The notes under the pieces were generated by a model, which searched no databases, was not told the origin of the DNA, and saw only the letters and a program-made list of their open reading frames with translations. From Desulforhopalus sp. (lineage in GTDB: Bacteria > Desulfobacterota > Desulfobulbia > Desulfobulbales > Desulfocapsaceae), in assembly GCA_030247675.1 (NCBI GenBank), contig JAOTRX010000012.1:1-64000 (forward strand): 64,000 nt of DNA. Direction: 5' to 3'. Each line of letters starts with the position of its first letter. Within the stretch, counting starts at the first letter, position 1. Position numbers and translations under genes: made by a program. Shown here piece by piece: positions 24,820-32,865 of this stretch.

Positions 24820-25793
24820 TGGCTGATAAAGTGAAAGTCGGCTTTCTGCTGCTTGGTGGTTGCGCCGGCTGCGAAATGTCTGTAGTTGATCTGTCGGAGA
24901 AACTGGTCGACGCCCTTGCCCACCTCGAGGTGGTCTTCTGGGCGCCCACCGCCGCCGATGTCAAGTATAATGATCTTGAGGCCATGGAAGACGGCTTCAT
25001 CGATGTCGCCTTCGTTGACGGCATGGTGCGTCTCGACGAGCATATTCACATGGCCAAGGTGATGCGCAAGAAGGCCAAGACCCTCATCGCCTTCGGTGTC
25101 TGCGCTGCCCTCGGCGGCACCGCCGGCATGAGCAGCCTGCACAGCAAGGAAGATCTCTTCGCCAAGGCCTTCAAGAACACCCCGACTACCGACAATCCGG
25201 ACGGCGTCTACCCGCAGCCGAGCTGCCTGGTGGACGGCAAGTACGACCTGACCCTGCCGGTCTACGAAGATAAGGTACGCACCCTCAACCAGATCGTCGA
25301 TGTCGACTACTACATCGGCGGCTGTCCGCCGCATCACAGCCATGTCGGCGCGGCCATCGGCGCGCTCCTCAGCGGCCAGATGCCACCGAAGGGCTCGTGG
25401 ATCACCAACGGCAAGGCAGTCTGCGATGTCTGTGACCGCAATCCGGCAAAAAAGGGTGACAACCTGTCCAGGGCGATGGTCACCAAGGTGCTGCGCACCG
25501 TCGATGGCACCCCGGACACCGACATCTGCTTGCTGCAGCAGGGCTATATCTGCTTCGGACCGATCACCCAGGGCGACTGCGGCGGATCCTGCCTCAACGT
25601 CAATATTCCCTGCCGAGGTTGCGGTGGACCGATTCCCGGCATCGAGGACTACGGCGCCCAGGCCCTCAGCTCCATCGCCTCGATACTCAAGGACGACACG
25701 GTGTCCGCCCAACTGATGGAAAAATACCCCAACCTGGCCAAGTTCTTTTACCGGTACGCTCTTCCCTCCGGTACCCTTCCCAAGAGAATGTAG
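24819..25793 (+). CDS. mvhG: [NiFe]-hydrogenase small subunit, group 3c (MvhG)
   Basis: 324 residues: LLGGCAGCEMS for the proximal cluster, GVCAALGG, YIGGCPP, CDVCDRN and a C-terminal CFGPITQGDCGGSC plus IPCRGCGGP for further [4Fe-4S] clusters. The start is fixed by the TAATG overlap with mvhD and by ggagg upstream. The small subunit carries electrons from the NiFe site to MvhD. A REP-like element lies just after it. Confidence 0.93.
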   Translation: MADKVKVGFLLLGGCAGCEMSVVDLSEKLVDALAHLEVVFWAPTAADVKYNDLEAMEDGFIDVAFVDGMVRLDEHIHMAKVMRKKAKTLIAFGVCAALGGTAGMSSLHSKEDLFAKAFKNTPTTDNPDGVYPQPSCLVDGKYDLTLPVYEDKVRTLNQIVDVDYYIGGCPPHHSHVGAAIGALLSGQMPPKGSWITNGKAVCDVCDRNPAKKGDNLSRAMVTKVLRTVDGTPDTDICLLQQGYICFGPITQGDCGGSCLNVNIPCRGCGGPIPGIEDYGAQALSSIASILKDDTVSAQLMEKYPNLAKFFYRYALPSGTLPKRM

Positions 25794-25805
25794 GCCGGTT
25801 TCCGG

Positions 25806-25864
25806 ACAGAGATAAAGCTGAGTTGAGCAGCTTGCCTGCTCGTACGAAACTTATCCCCTTGTGG
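25806..25864 (-). repeat. REP-like interspersed repeat, copy A
   Basis: On the minus strand this matches the element at 38668-38759 over roughly 50 bases (GTTTCGT, GAGCAG, AGCTGCTCAAC, CAGCTTTA). It contains a hairpin gagcag-cttgc-ctgctc (25825-25841). It lies in the 90-bp gap between mvhG and mvhA, so it would be in the transcript. Confidence 0.75.
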
Positions 25865-25883
25865 GATAATAAGGAGTGATACA

Positions 25884-27347
25884 GTGAAGAAGATAGAAAT
25901 CAATCCGATGACCAGACTGGAAGGTCACGGTAAAATAGCAATTTTTCTCGATGATAACGGCAACGTCGACGAGGCGTTCTTCCAGGTTGTCGAGTTTCGC
26001 GGCTTTGAGAAGTTTCTCGTCGGGCTGCCGATCGAAGAGGTGCCCCGCACCGTCTCCACCATCTGCGGCGTCTGCCGCGGCGTGCATTTCACCGCGGCAA
26101 TGAAGGCCTCCGACGGTGTTTACGGTGTACAGCCTACATCCACCGCCCGCAAGCTGCGCGAGCTGTTCTTCAACGCCCACTATGTTGAGGACCATGCGGT
26201 CATCCTCTACGCCCTCGGTTTTCCCGATTTCGTCGTCGGGCCAGGAGCACCTGCGGCGCAGCGTAACGTCATCGGCCTGATCAACGCCGTTGGCGCCGAT
26301 CTTGGCCGTGAGGTTCTGAAGAAGCGTAGCTACGCGGTGAAGATCTTCGAGATGCTCGGTGGCAAGCCGAACCATCCGGTCGCCGCTATCCCCGGCGGCT
26401 GGTCGAAGACCCTCAACGAGGTTGAGCGCGAGCAGATCGAGGCCTGGTCGCACGAGCTCATCGATCTCAGCAAGCTGACTTTGAAGATCTTCAGCGATGT
26501 GGTTCTCAGTAATCCCGGCTATATGGAGCTGGTCACCGGAGACATGTACCGGGTGTCGGTCAACTATATGGGCACAACCGACCAAAACGGCAACGTCGCG
26601 CTCTACGACGGCGTGCAGAAGGTGGTCGATGTCAATGGCAACGAAATCGCCTCCTTCACCGGTATGGGCTATATCGATCACATCGCCGAGCGGGTACTGC
26701 CGTGGACCTACCTGAAGATGCCGTATCAGAAAAAGATCGGCTGGAAGGGCATCGTCGACGGCGAGGGCACCAGCTTGTACAGCGTTGGTCCGCTTGCCCG
26801 CATGAACGTCTCGAAAGGCATGAGCACCCCGCTGGCCAACGAGGAGTACCAGAAGTTCTTTGCCACCTTCGGCGGCCGTCCGGTGCACAACATCATGGGC
26901 TATCACTGGGCGCGGGCCATAGAGCTGCTGCACTGCGCCGAGAGGTGTCTCGAGCTGGCGCAGGATCCGGAGATCACCGGCGACGACGCCCGCGCACCCC
27001 TTGGCCCGGTCACCGGCGAGGGTGTCGGCATCATCGAGGCGCCGCGTGGTACCCTCATTCATCATTACAACACCGATGACAAGGGCATCGTCACCGACGC
27101 CAACATTGTCGTGGCCACCACCCACAACAAGGGACCGATCAACCTCGCCGTTCGCAAGGCGGCTAAGCACTTCATCAAAAACGGCAATGTCGACGAGGCC
27201 ATTCTCAATCACGTCGAGATGGCATACCGTCCCTACGACCTCTGCCTTGGCTGCGCGACCCATGCGATTCGCCCAGGTTCTTCGCCGGTCGAGGTGAAGG
27301 TGTACAACCAGAGCAAAGAGCTGCTGCAGACCCTGCGCAACTTTTAA
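25884..27347 (+). CDS. mvhA: [NiFe]-hydrogenase large subunit, group 3c (MvhA)
   Basis: 487 residues. The NiFe site ligands are TICGVC near the N-terminus and DLCLGCATH near the C-terminus; the second motif has Leu where DPC is usual. A further 25 or so residues after ATH should be removed by the maturation protease encoded next. The start is a GTG with aaggag 8 nt upstream. MvhADG oxidises H2 and feeds HdrA, all in the cytoplasm. Confidence 0.94.
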   Translation: MKKIEINPMTRLEGHGKIAIFLDDNGNVDEAFFQVVEFRGFEKFLVGLPIEEVPRTVSTICGVCRGVHFTAAMKASDGVYGVQPTSTARKLRELFFNAHYVEDHAVILYALGFPDFVVGPGAPAAQRNVIGLINAVGADLGREVLKKRSYAVKIFEMLGGKPNHPVAAIPGGWSKTLNEVEREQIEAWSHELIDLSKLTLKIFSDVVLSNPGYMELVTGDMYRVSVNYMGTTDQNGNVALYDGVQKVVDVNGNEIASFTGMGYIDHIAERVLPWTYLKMPYQKKIGWKGIVDGEGTSLYSVGPLARMNVSKGMSTPLANEEYQKFFATFGGRPVHNIMGYHWARAIELLHCAERCLELAQDPEITGDDARAPLGPVTGEGVGIIEAPRGTLIHHYNTDDKGIVTDANIVVATTHNKGPINLAVRKAAKHFIKNGNVDEAILNHVEMAYRPYDLCLGCATHAIRPGSSPVEVKVYNQSKELLQTLRNF

Positions 27348-27361
27348 TTGCTACTTTAACC

Positions 27362-27397
27362 AGGTGTGGACCGGGTGTATGCCCGGTCTACCTTTTT
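27362..27397 (+). terminator. Attenuator-type hairpin after mvhA
   Basis: gaccggg (27369-27375) pairs with cccggtc (27382-27388), with outer pairs aggt/acct, followed by five T. It sits between mvhA and the protease gene, just before the latter's start at 27405, and could lower downstream expression without stopping it. Confidence 0.72.
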
Positions 27398-27404
27398 GGA
27401 CCAG

Positions 27405-27881
27405 ATGAAAACTAAATCTCTTGTCTGTGGAATCGGCAATCCGATGCTCAAGGACGATCGTGCCGGAATTGAAGTCGCGGAGCGGATCGAAAGGTCTGGG
27501 CTGGCCGTGGACACCGAGATCATCTACGGCGTCGGCTTTGAGGTCAATGACAAACTCATGGGTTACGATGATGTGGTCATAATCGATGCCGCCAAGATTG
27601 GCTACCCGCCGGGGACGATTACCGAGGTGACCATCGATCAGATCTTCACCGATCACAATCTGGCAATCTCCCACGCGGTCACCCTCGGTTCAACCCTGAA
27701 GGTGGGGTATGAACTCTTCCCCGACGAAATGCCGAAAAAGCTCCGTATTTTCCTGATTGAGGCCGAGGATTATTTTGAATTCACGAAGGAATGTTCGCCA
27801 AAGGTTACCGAGGCGATCAGTAGAACCGTGGAGATGATAGTCGATCACTTTTCTCGACAGGGACTGCACCAAACCTATTGA
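27405..27881 (+). CDS. Hydrogenase maturation protease (HyaD/HycI family)
   Basis: 158 residues with the family opening GIGNPMLKDDRAGIEVAE, the conserved Asp in VVIIDAAKIG and the ISHAVTLG motif (His ligand). These endopeptidases bind the nickel of the immature large subunit and remove its C-terminal tail. The ATG at 27405 begins exactly at the conserved domain, while a GTG at 27366 would add residues across the hairpin and is less likely. It is adjacent to its expected substrate, mvhA. Confidence 0.92.
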   Translation: MKTKSLVCGIGNPMLKDDRAGIEVAERIERSGLAVDTEIIYGVGFEVNDKLMGYDDVVIIDAAKIGYPPGTITEVTIDQIFTDHNLAISHAVTLGSTLKVGYELFPDEMPKKLRIFLIEAEDYFEFTKECSPKVTEAISRTVEMIVDHFSRQGLHQTY

Positions 27882-27893
27882 AATGAGGTGTTT

Positions 27894-28982
27894 ATGAAAA
27901 CGTTTTTTGATCTGAAACAGGAAGTTCGGGCAACTGGCCGTTGTCACGGCTGTGGCGGTTGCGTCACCTTCTGCACCGCCGTCAATTACGGCGCGCTGCA
28001 CATGGTGGACAACGTGCCCCGCTACAAGAGCGTTGAAAAGTGCATCGACTGCGGATTGTGCTATAAGATCTGCCCGGTGATCACCGAGATGAACGAGCCG
28101 GTGAAGAAGCTGGTCGAATGGAGCGCGCCCATGGGCCGGGTGCTTGATGTCACCGTCGCCCAGATTAAGGATGAGTCGATCCGTGACCGGGCGGCAGACG
28201 GCGGCGTGGTCACCGGCCTGCTGCTGCACATGTTCGACACCGGCCGCATCGACGGCGCCATCGTCATCAAAAATACCCCACAGGGCAGAAAGCCGATCCT
28301 TGCCACCACTCGTCAGGATCTTCTTGAATCTGCCGGATTTTACTTTAACGTCGAGAAAGGTACCAATACCCTCGGCGAGTCGTATTCGTCCTACACCCCG
28401 ATCGCTAAGGCGCTTGGTTCACTGATGCGCCAGGGCCTGAAGCGTATCGCCTTCGTCGGCACTCCGTGCCAGATCAAGTCGATACGCAAGATGCAAGCCC
28501 TGAAGATCGTTCCCTCCGACGCCATCAAGTTCTACTTTGGGCGGTTCTGCAACGCCAACTACGACTTCAGCGCCGGCAAGGCGGTCGAACTGGAGAAACT
28601 GGCCGGTTGCAAGATGTCCGATATCAAGAAGATGAACTTCAAGGAAGACCTGCTGCTGCATCATCAGGACGGCTCAATCCAGACCATCCCCATCCACGAT
28701 CTGGATTTTGCAAAGCGCCAGACCTGTCTGTACTGCGATGATTTCACGGCGGAATACTCGGACATCTCTTTCGGCGGGATCGGTGCCGATGTTGGCTGGA
28801 CGACCGTGATCAGCCGTACGCCGCTTGGCCGCGCCGCCTTTGTCGATGCCCGGGATGCGGTTCTCAACTACAAGAAGATCGACGACAACCTCAATCTTGA
28901 TGCCAAGATCCTTGGTAAACTGCAGGAACGGTCGGCAGAGAAAAGGGCTGCTGCTGAAAAGAAGCTGGCTGCCCTGGAGTAA
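27894..28982 (+). CDS. FrhB-like F420-hydrogenase beta-family iron-sulfur flavoprotein
   Basis: 362 residues: two [4Fe-4S] motifs near the N-terminus (CHGCGGCVTFC and CIDCGLCYKICP), then the FrhB N- and C-terminal domains (FVGTPCQIKSI, FGRFCNANYD, TCLYCDDFTAEYSDISFGG). Family members bind FAD and reduce or oxidise F420, or act on ferredoxin or other carriers. The ATG at 27894 has gaggtg upstream. It ends the hdr-mvh operon, suggesting an electron exit from the bifurcating complex. The real acceptor is unknown. Confidence 0.88.
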   Translation: MKTFFDLKQEVRATGRCHGCGGCVTFCTAVNYGALHMVDNVPRYKSVEKCIDCGLCYKICPVITEMNEPVKKLVEWSAPMGRVLDVTVAQIKDESIRDRAADGGVVTGLLLHMFDTGRIDGAIVIKNTPQGRKPILATTRQDLLESAGFYFNVEKGTNTLGESYSSYTPIAKALGSLMRQGLKRIAFVGTPCQIKSIRKMQALKIVPSDAIKFYFGRFCNANYDFSAGKAVELEKLAGCKMSDIKKMNFKEDLLLHHQDGSIQTIPIHDLDFAKRQTCLYCDDFTAEYSDISFGGIGADVGWTTVISRTPLGRAAFVDARDAVLNYKKIDDNLNLDAKILGKLQERSAEKRAAAEKKLAALE

Positions 28983-29023
28983 AGGCAAGACCAGCAGGTA
29001 CTTTTTTCTACCTTCCCCAAACC

Positions 29024-29067
29024 TGCCATTCCCGTGCGGAAGTAAACAGCCGCACGGGAATGGCAGT
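29024..29067. terminator. Perfect 17-bp hairpin between convergent genes
   Basis: 29024-29040 pairs exactly with 29051-29067 around a 10-nt loop. It lacks a good U-tract on either side, but its position between the FrhB-like gene (+) and the zinc-ribbon gene (-) fits a bidirectional transcript end or 3' stabiliser. Confidence 0.75.
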
Positions 29068-29114
29068 TCCTGCATTGTCCCATTACCCGCAAGCCGGCAG
29101 TACCGCATCCGCCA

Positions 29115-29396
29115 CTAACTAGGCAGGCGATAGTCCTTCCCGGCAAATTGAATATTAGCCGCAGTTGGTGACATTGGAGCGACGGCGTGAATTCCCCCGC
29201 ATTCCGGGCATCGACCCAGATAGGTTTCCAAAGTGAAAGGGGCGCCGCAGCCCTGGCAGTTTGTTTGTAAGGGCCCCTGCATGATCTTTTGATCACGGAT
29301 TGCCCCGCCATGGGCTTGAAATACAAATTCCACCAGATCCCTGCCTTTAGAAAAAGGTCCGCCGCCACTACCGCATCCGCATCCACATCCTGACAT
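29115..29396 (-). CDS. Small zinc-ribbon protein with Cys/Gly-rich N-terminus
   Basis: 93 residues: an N-terminal run of alternating Gly and Cys (SGCGCGCGSGGG), an alpha/beta middle and a zinc ribbon CQGCG...CPECGG. The ribbon recalls HypA-type or FmdB-type metal-binding proteins, but I cannot assign it. The ATG at 29396 has aggtg 7 nt upstream and is preferred to the GTG three codons earlier. Closeness to the hydrogenase operon hints at a role in metal handling, which is speculation. Confidence 0.72.
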   Translation of the reverse strand: MSGCGCGCGSGGGPFSKGRDLVEFVFQAHGGAIRDQKIMQGPLQTNCQGCGAPFTLETYLGRCPECGGIHAVAPMSPTAANIQFAGKDYRLPS

Positions 29397-29526
29397 TTTT
29401 TTCACCTAGATAATTTGTTTTAACCTTTAGGTTCGAGTGCCTCTCGGCATTTTTCTTGTGCTGCCTTGACCCTACGATGAAAAGACTTTGCCTGCATTGA
29501 TCTAGGTCAAATCCTCGAATAATTGG

Positions 29527-30858
29527 TTAACAACCGCTTTTTTCCAGGAGTACCACGGTTTCAAGGTGGTGGGTCTGGGGGAACATATCGATGGGCTGGA
29601 TTTTTCGGACAACAAAGCCATGTTCTATGAGCTGGGCGAGGTCGCGGCACAGGGTTGCCGGGTCGCAGGAGATGGCGACCAGCCGCTTTTTGGTAAGGGT
29701 CGCGAGCAAGGACGCCAACCCTGGAGCGCCCTGGCGCGGCGGGTCAATGACCACGCAGTCAAAAAATGCCCCCCCTGCGGCCAGATCGGTGCAGGCGGCC
29801 TCGATCGGACTCTGGCGAAACTGTACATGGGTAAGACCGGCCATGGCTTCATTCTTTTTGGCGCTGCGGATGGCCGAGCCCTGGCCTTCAATACCCAGGA
29901 CCTCCGCCCCTCCCTGTGCCAGAGGGATAGCAAAGTTGCCCATGCCGCAGTAGAGATCGAGCAGTTTGTGGCCGTTCTCCACCTGGCAAAAGTCCAAGAC
30001 CTCTGCGATAAGTCGGCTGTTCTGCTGGAGGTTGACCTGGCAGAAGCCCCCAGCCTCCCAGCACAGATGCAGGTCCTTTGCAAGACCTGGAATATTTTGG
30101 TAATGAACACCGAGAATACTGCCCGACCCCTCATTTTCCACCCTGCCATAGGGACCCATCAAGGAGAACTGCTGGCCGGCGAAGAAGATCCGTTCGACAT
30201 TGTCGACGTCTTGGCCGAAACGCCGGGCGGCCTGGATATCGGCAGGCCGCGGTTTGCGCGACAAGTGGAAGATGACCACAGCCTTGCCGGATTGCGGGTT
30301 CTCCTGCAGCTCAACCTCAGTGGCCAGGGCAGTCAGTTTCCGGCCATCCGCCATGGATCTGAGGGCGGCAAGACAGTGGTTGAGGTTCACCCCGGCGAGC
30401 ATACAGGACTTGACCGGCAGGAGGTCATGGGATTGAAAGCGGTGAAAGCCCAGCTCGCCGTGGTACACCTGGAGGCGGAGACGTTGCCGGTAGCCAAACT
30501 CTTCCGGTGCGGCGATTGGCTCAGCCAGCAGTGGCAGGGCCTCAGGGATACTGCGCTCCAGCAGGTCAGTGATCACCGCCTTTTTGATGAGCAGCTGGGT
30601 GGTATAATCGGTATGCTGCAGGTCGCAGCCGCCGCAGCTTCCAGCGTACGGGCAGGGCGGGATGCGTCTTGCCGGGTGGGCCTCAATAATTTTCTCGACC
30701 TGCCCTATCAGGTAGTTTTTTTTCTGTTCTTCAATACGCACAATAACGGTTTCACCGGGCAGGACATGACGTACCAGCACCACCTGGCCGGACGACAGAG
30801 ATCCGAGGCCGAAGCCGCCGTTGATAATCTTGGTTATGACGAGTGGTTCCAGCTGCAT
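29527..30858 (-). CDS. rlmD: 23S rRNA (uracil-C5)-methyltransferase, RlmD/TrmA family
   Basis: 443 residues: N-terminal TRAM domain (about 5-60), a [4Fe-4S] motif CPYAGSCGGC, central RNA-binding part, then a Rossmann fold with LDLYCGMGNFAIPLA and the catalytic segments VVIDPPRQGA and SCDPATLCRDLA, with Cys in SCDP as the uracil nucleophile. The family methylates U1939 or U747 of 23S rRNA, or U54 of tRNA; the iron-sulfur motif favours RlmD/RlmCD. The precise target is not decidable here. Confidence 0.88.
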   Translation of the reverse strand: MQLEPLVITKIINGGFGLGSLSSGQVVLVRHVLPGETVIVRIEEQKKNYLIGQVEKIIEAHPARRIPPCPYAGSCGGCDLQHTDYTTQLLIKKAVITDLLERSIPEALPLLAEPIAAPEEFGYRQRLRLQVYHGELGFHRFQSHDLLPVKSCMLAGVNLNHCLAALRSMADGRKLTALATEVELQENPQSGKAVVIFHLSRKPRPADIQAARRFGQDVDNVERIFFAGQQFSLMGPYGRVENEGSGSILGVHYQNIPGLAKDLHLCWEAGGFCQVNLQQNSRLIAEVLDFCQVENGHKLLDLYCGMGNFAIPLAQGGAEVLGIEGQGSAIRSAKKNEAMAGLTHVQFRQSPIEAACTDLAAGGAFFDCVVIDPPRQGAPGLASLLATLTKKRLVAISCDPATLCRDLAQLIEHGFVVRKIQPIDMFPQTHHLETVVLLEKSGC

Positions 30859-31119
30859 CGTTCAGTGTTAAGCCATAGGAGTAATATCTCTTTGAAGATA
30901 TGTCAGTGCACTACAACCGGAAGACTGCCTATGTTTTTTAGGTCGATGAAAAAAACGTTGATTTTTGCCGCGTTGAGTATGCTTCGTTGCCGCGTGGGGC
31001 GGATTCATGGTAGGATGGTTTCTCCTCCGGCAAAGTGCGAGGCGCCACTTCCATAATCCTTGGTCTCGGCGGTGCTCCACCGGCAATCTGAAGATGAGCC
31101 TTTTCATAATATAACATCC

Positions 31120-32865
31120 GTGTCTTGTCGATTCTTATTCCTCTTTCTGGTCTTTCTCCTTGTCCAACAACCTGTGACGGCATCCGCTTCCGTTCAGATA
31201 GAGGTGACGGTTAGCGGGGTCAGTGATCCGCTTCTGAAAAATGTCCTGGCCCGTCTGACGATCCTTCTTCATAAGGACAATGAACGGCTGCAGGCAGGTG
31301 CCGTTCGGCGCATGCACCGCCAGGCAAATGAGGATATCAGCTCGGCCCTCGCCCCCTTCGGCTATTATAATCCCCGTGTTGTAAGCAGCCTCAGCAAAAA
31401 GGATGGGGTGTGGCACGCCCAGTACACCATAGACAAGGGACCACCGGTTATTGTCAGGGATGTTTCTCTGCAGCTCGCCGGTGACGGTGCCGATAATGCC
31501 CCGCTTCTTGCCGCTCTTGCGGACTTTCCCGTGAAGGATGGCGATATCCTCAACCAGGAGCTGTATGAGCAGGGCAAGAAAAAACTCGTTAATCAGGCCT
31601 TTAGCGAAGGGTTTATCGATGCCGCCTTCAGTGAGCGAACCTTACGCATAAGCCCCGGTGACAACAGTGCCTCGATCCGTCTGGTGCTCGGTACCGGCCG
31701 CCAGTACCGGTTCGGTGAGACCAGCAGCAGCCAGAAGATTTTGCGGCAAGACCTGTTGAAACGCTACCAGCCTTATAAGGCCGGGGATCCATATAATCCG
31801 GCGAAACTCTTTGAATTGCAGTCGATTCTCTATCAGACCGATTATTTCAGCCGGGTCGCTGTGCGCGGGCAATTGGACAATGCCCGGGATTTCGCCATCC
31901 CCGTCGATATTGATCTGACCGCCCCCGAACACCTCAATAAATACAGCTTCGGTGTGGGCTATGCCACTGACACCGGGGTACGGGGAAAGATCGATTGGGA
32001 CAATAGGCTGTTCAACACCCATGGCCATCAGGTCAATGCCTCCCTGCAGCTGGCCGAGCGAGAAAATACCATCGCCTTCCACTATAAGATGCCGATGAAT
32101 GAAGATCCCCGTTATCACTCTCTGACTGGCAGTCTGGCTTATCAGGATAAAAACTGGGAAAACACTACGACCCAGCTATTCACCGCCGCCTTGACCCGCG
32201 CCTATGTTGAGCCCCGGTACAAGCTCAGTACCGGGATTGAGCTGCGCGATGAAATCTATGATATCGGCGATACCAGTGGTGAGTCAACCCTGCTCCTGCC
32301 CTCACTGAACGGCGGCTTGATCTTTGCTGATGACCTTCTCAATACCAAGAACGGCCTGCAGGCTTCGATTGGTTTGATCGGCGGAGTTGAAGGGGTGATT
32401 TCCGATGCCAGCTTTCTCCAGGCGACACTCAGCGGCAAGGCAATCCTTTCGCCCATGCAAGACTGGCGGATCATCGGCAGAGGTGCCGCGGGGATAACCG
32501 CCGTCGACAGTATCGATTCCCTGCCGCCGTCACTCCGCTTCTACACCGGCGGCGACAATACCATCCGGGGCTATAAATACAAATCCATCGGCACTAAAGA
32601 CTCCTCCGGGGAAACCATCGGCGGCAAATACATGATCGTCGGTGGCATTGAGATAGAGCGAATCATCTATAATAAGTGGAGCCTTGCCGCTTTCTGGGAT
32701 GGCGGCACGGCCACCGATGATCTCTCTTTGAATTTTTATCAGGGAGTTGGCGGTGGAGTGCGATTTCGTCTGCCCTTTGGACAGATCCGCCTCGATGTCG
32801 CCTCGGCGATCACCGAGGACGGCAATCCCCTGCGCATTCATCTGATGGTGGGGGCCGATCTGTAA
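31120..32865 (+). CDS. tamA: TamA-like outer-membrane assembly protein (BamA superfamily)
   Basis: 581 residues from a GTG whose product begins with a clean signal peptide (CRFLFLFLVFLLV, cut near TASA). POTRA domains occupy about 25-270 and a surface-antigen beta-barrel the rest, with the VRGY-like motif IRGYKYKSIG and a C-terminal strand ending in VGADL. The length matches TamA. An upstream TTG frame (31060) would bury the signal peptide and is not favoured. The stop overlaps the next ATG (TAATG), coupling it to tamB. Together they insert outer-membrane proteins and may move phospholipids. Confidence 0.9.
   Translation: MSCRFLFLFLVFLLVQQPVTASASVQIEVTVSGVSDPLLKNVLARLTILLHKDNERLQAGAVRRMHRQANEDISSALAPFGYYNPRVVSSLSKKDGVWHAQYTIDKGPPVIVRDVSLQLAGDGADNAPLLAALADFPVKDGDILNQELYEQGKKKLVNQAFSEGFIDAAFSERTLRISPGDNSASIRLVLGTGRQYRFGETSSSQKILRQDLLKRYQPYKAGDPYNPAKLFELQSILYQTDYFSRVAVRGQLDNARDFAIPVDIDLTAPEHLNKYSFGVGYATDTGVRGKIDWDNRLFNTHGHQVNASLQLAERENTIAFHYKMPMNEDPRYHSLTGSLAYQDKNWENTTTQLFTAALTRAYVEPRYKLSTGIELRDEIYDIGDTSGESTLLLPSLNGGLIFADDLLNTKNGLQASIGLIGGVEGVISDASFLQATLSGKAILSPMQDWRIIGRGAAGITAVDSIDSLPPSLRFYTGGDNTIRGYKYKSIGTKDSSGETIGGKYMIVGGIEIERIIYNKWSLAAFWDGGTATDDLSLNFYQGVGGGVRFRLPFGQIRLDVASAITEDGNPLRIHLMVGADL

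Noticed and set aside
31060-31119. Extended TamA start at 31060
   Set aside because: It would place about 20 polar residues before the signal peptide; the GTG at 31120 gives a normal one.
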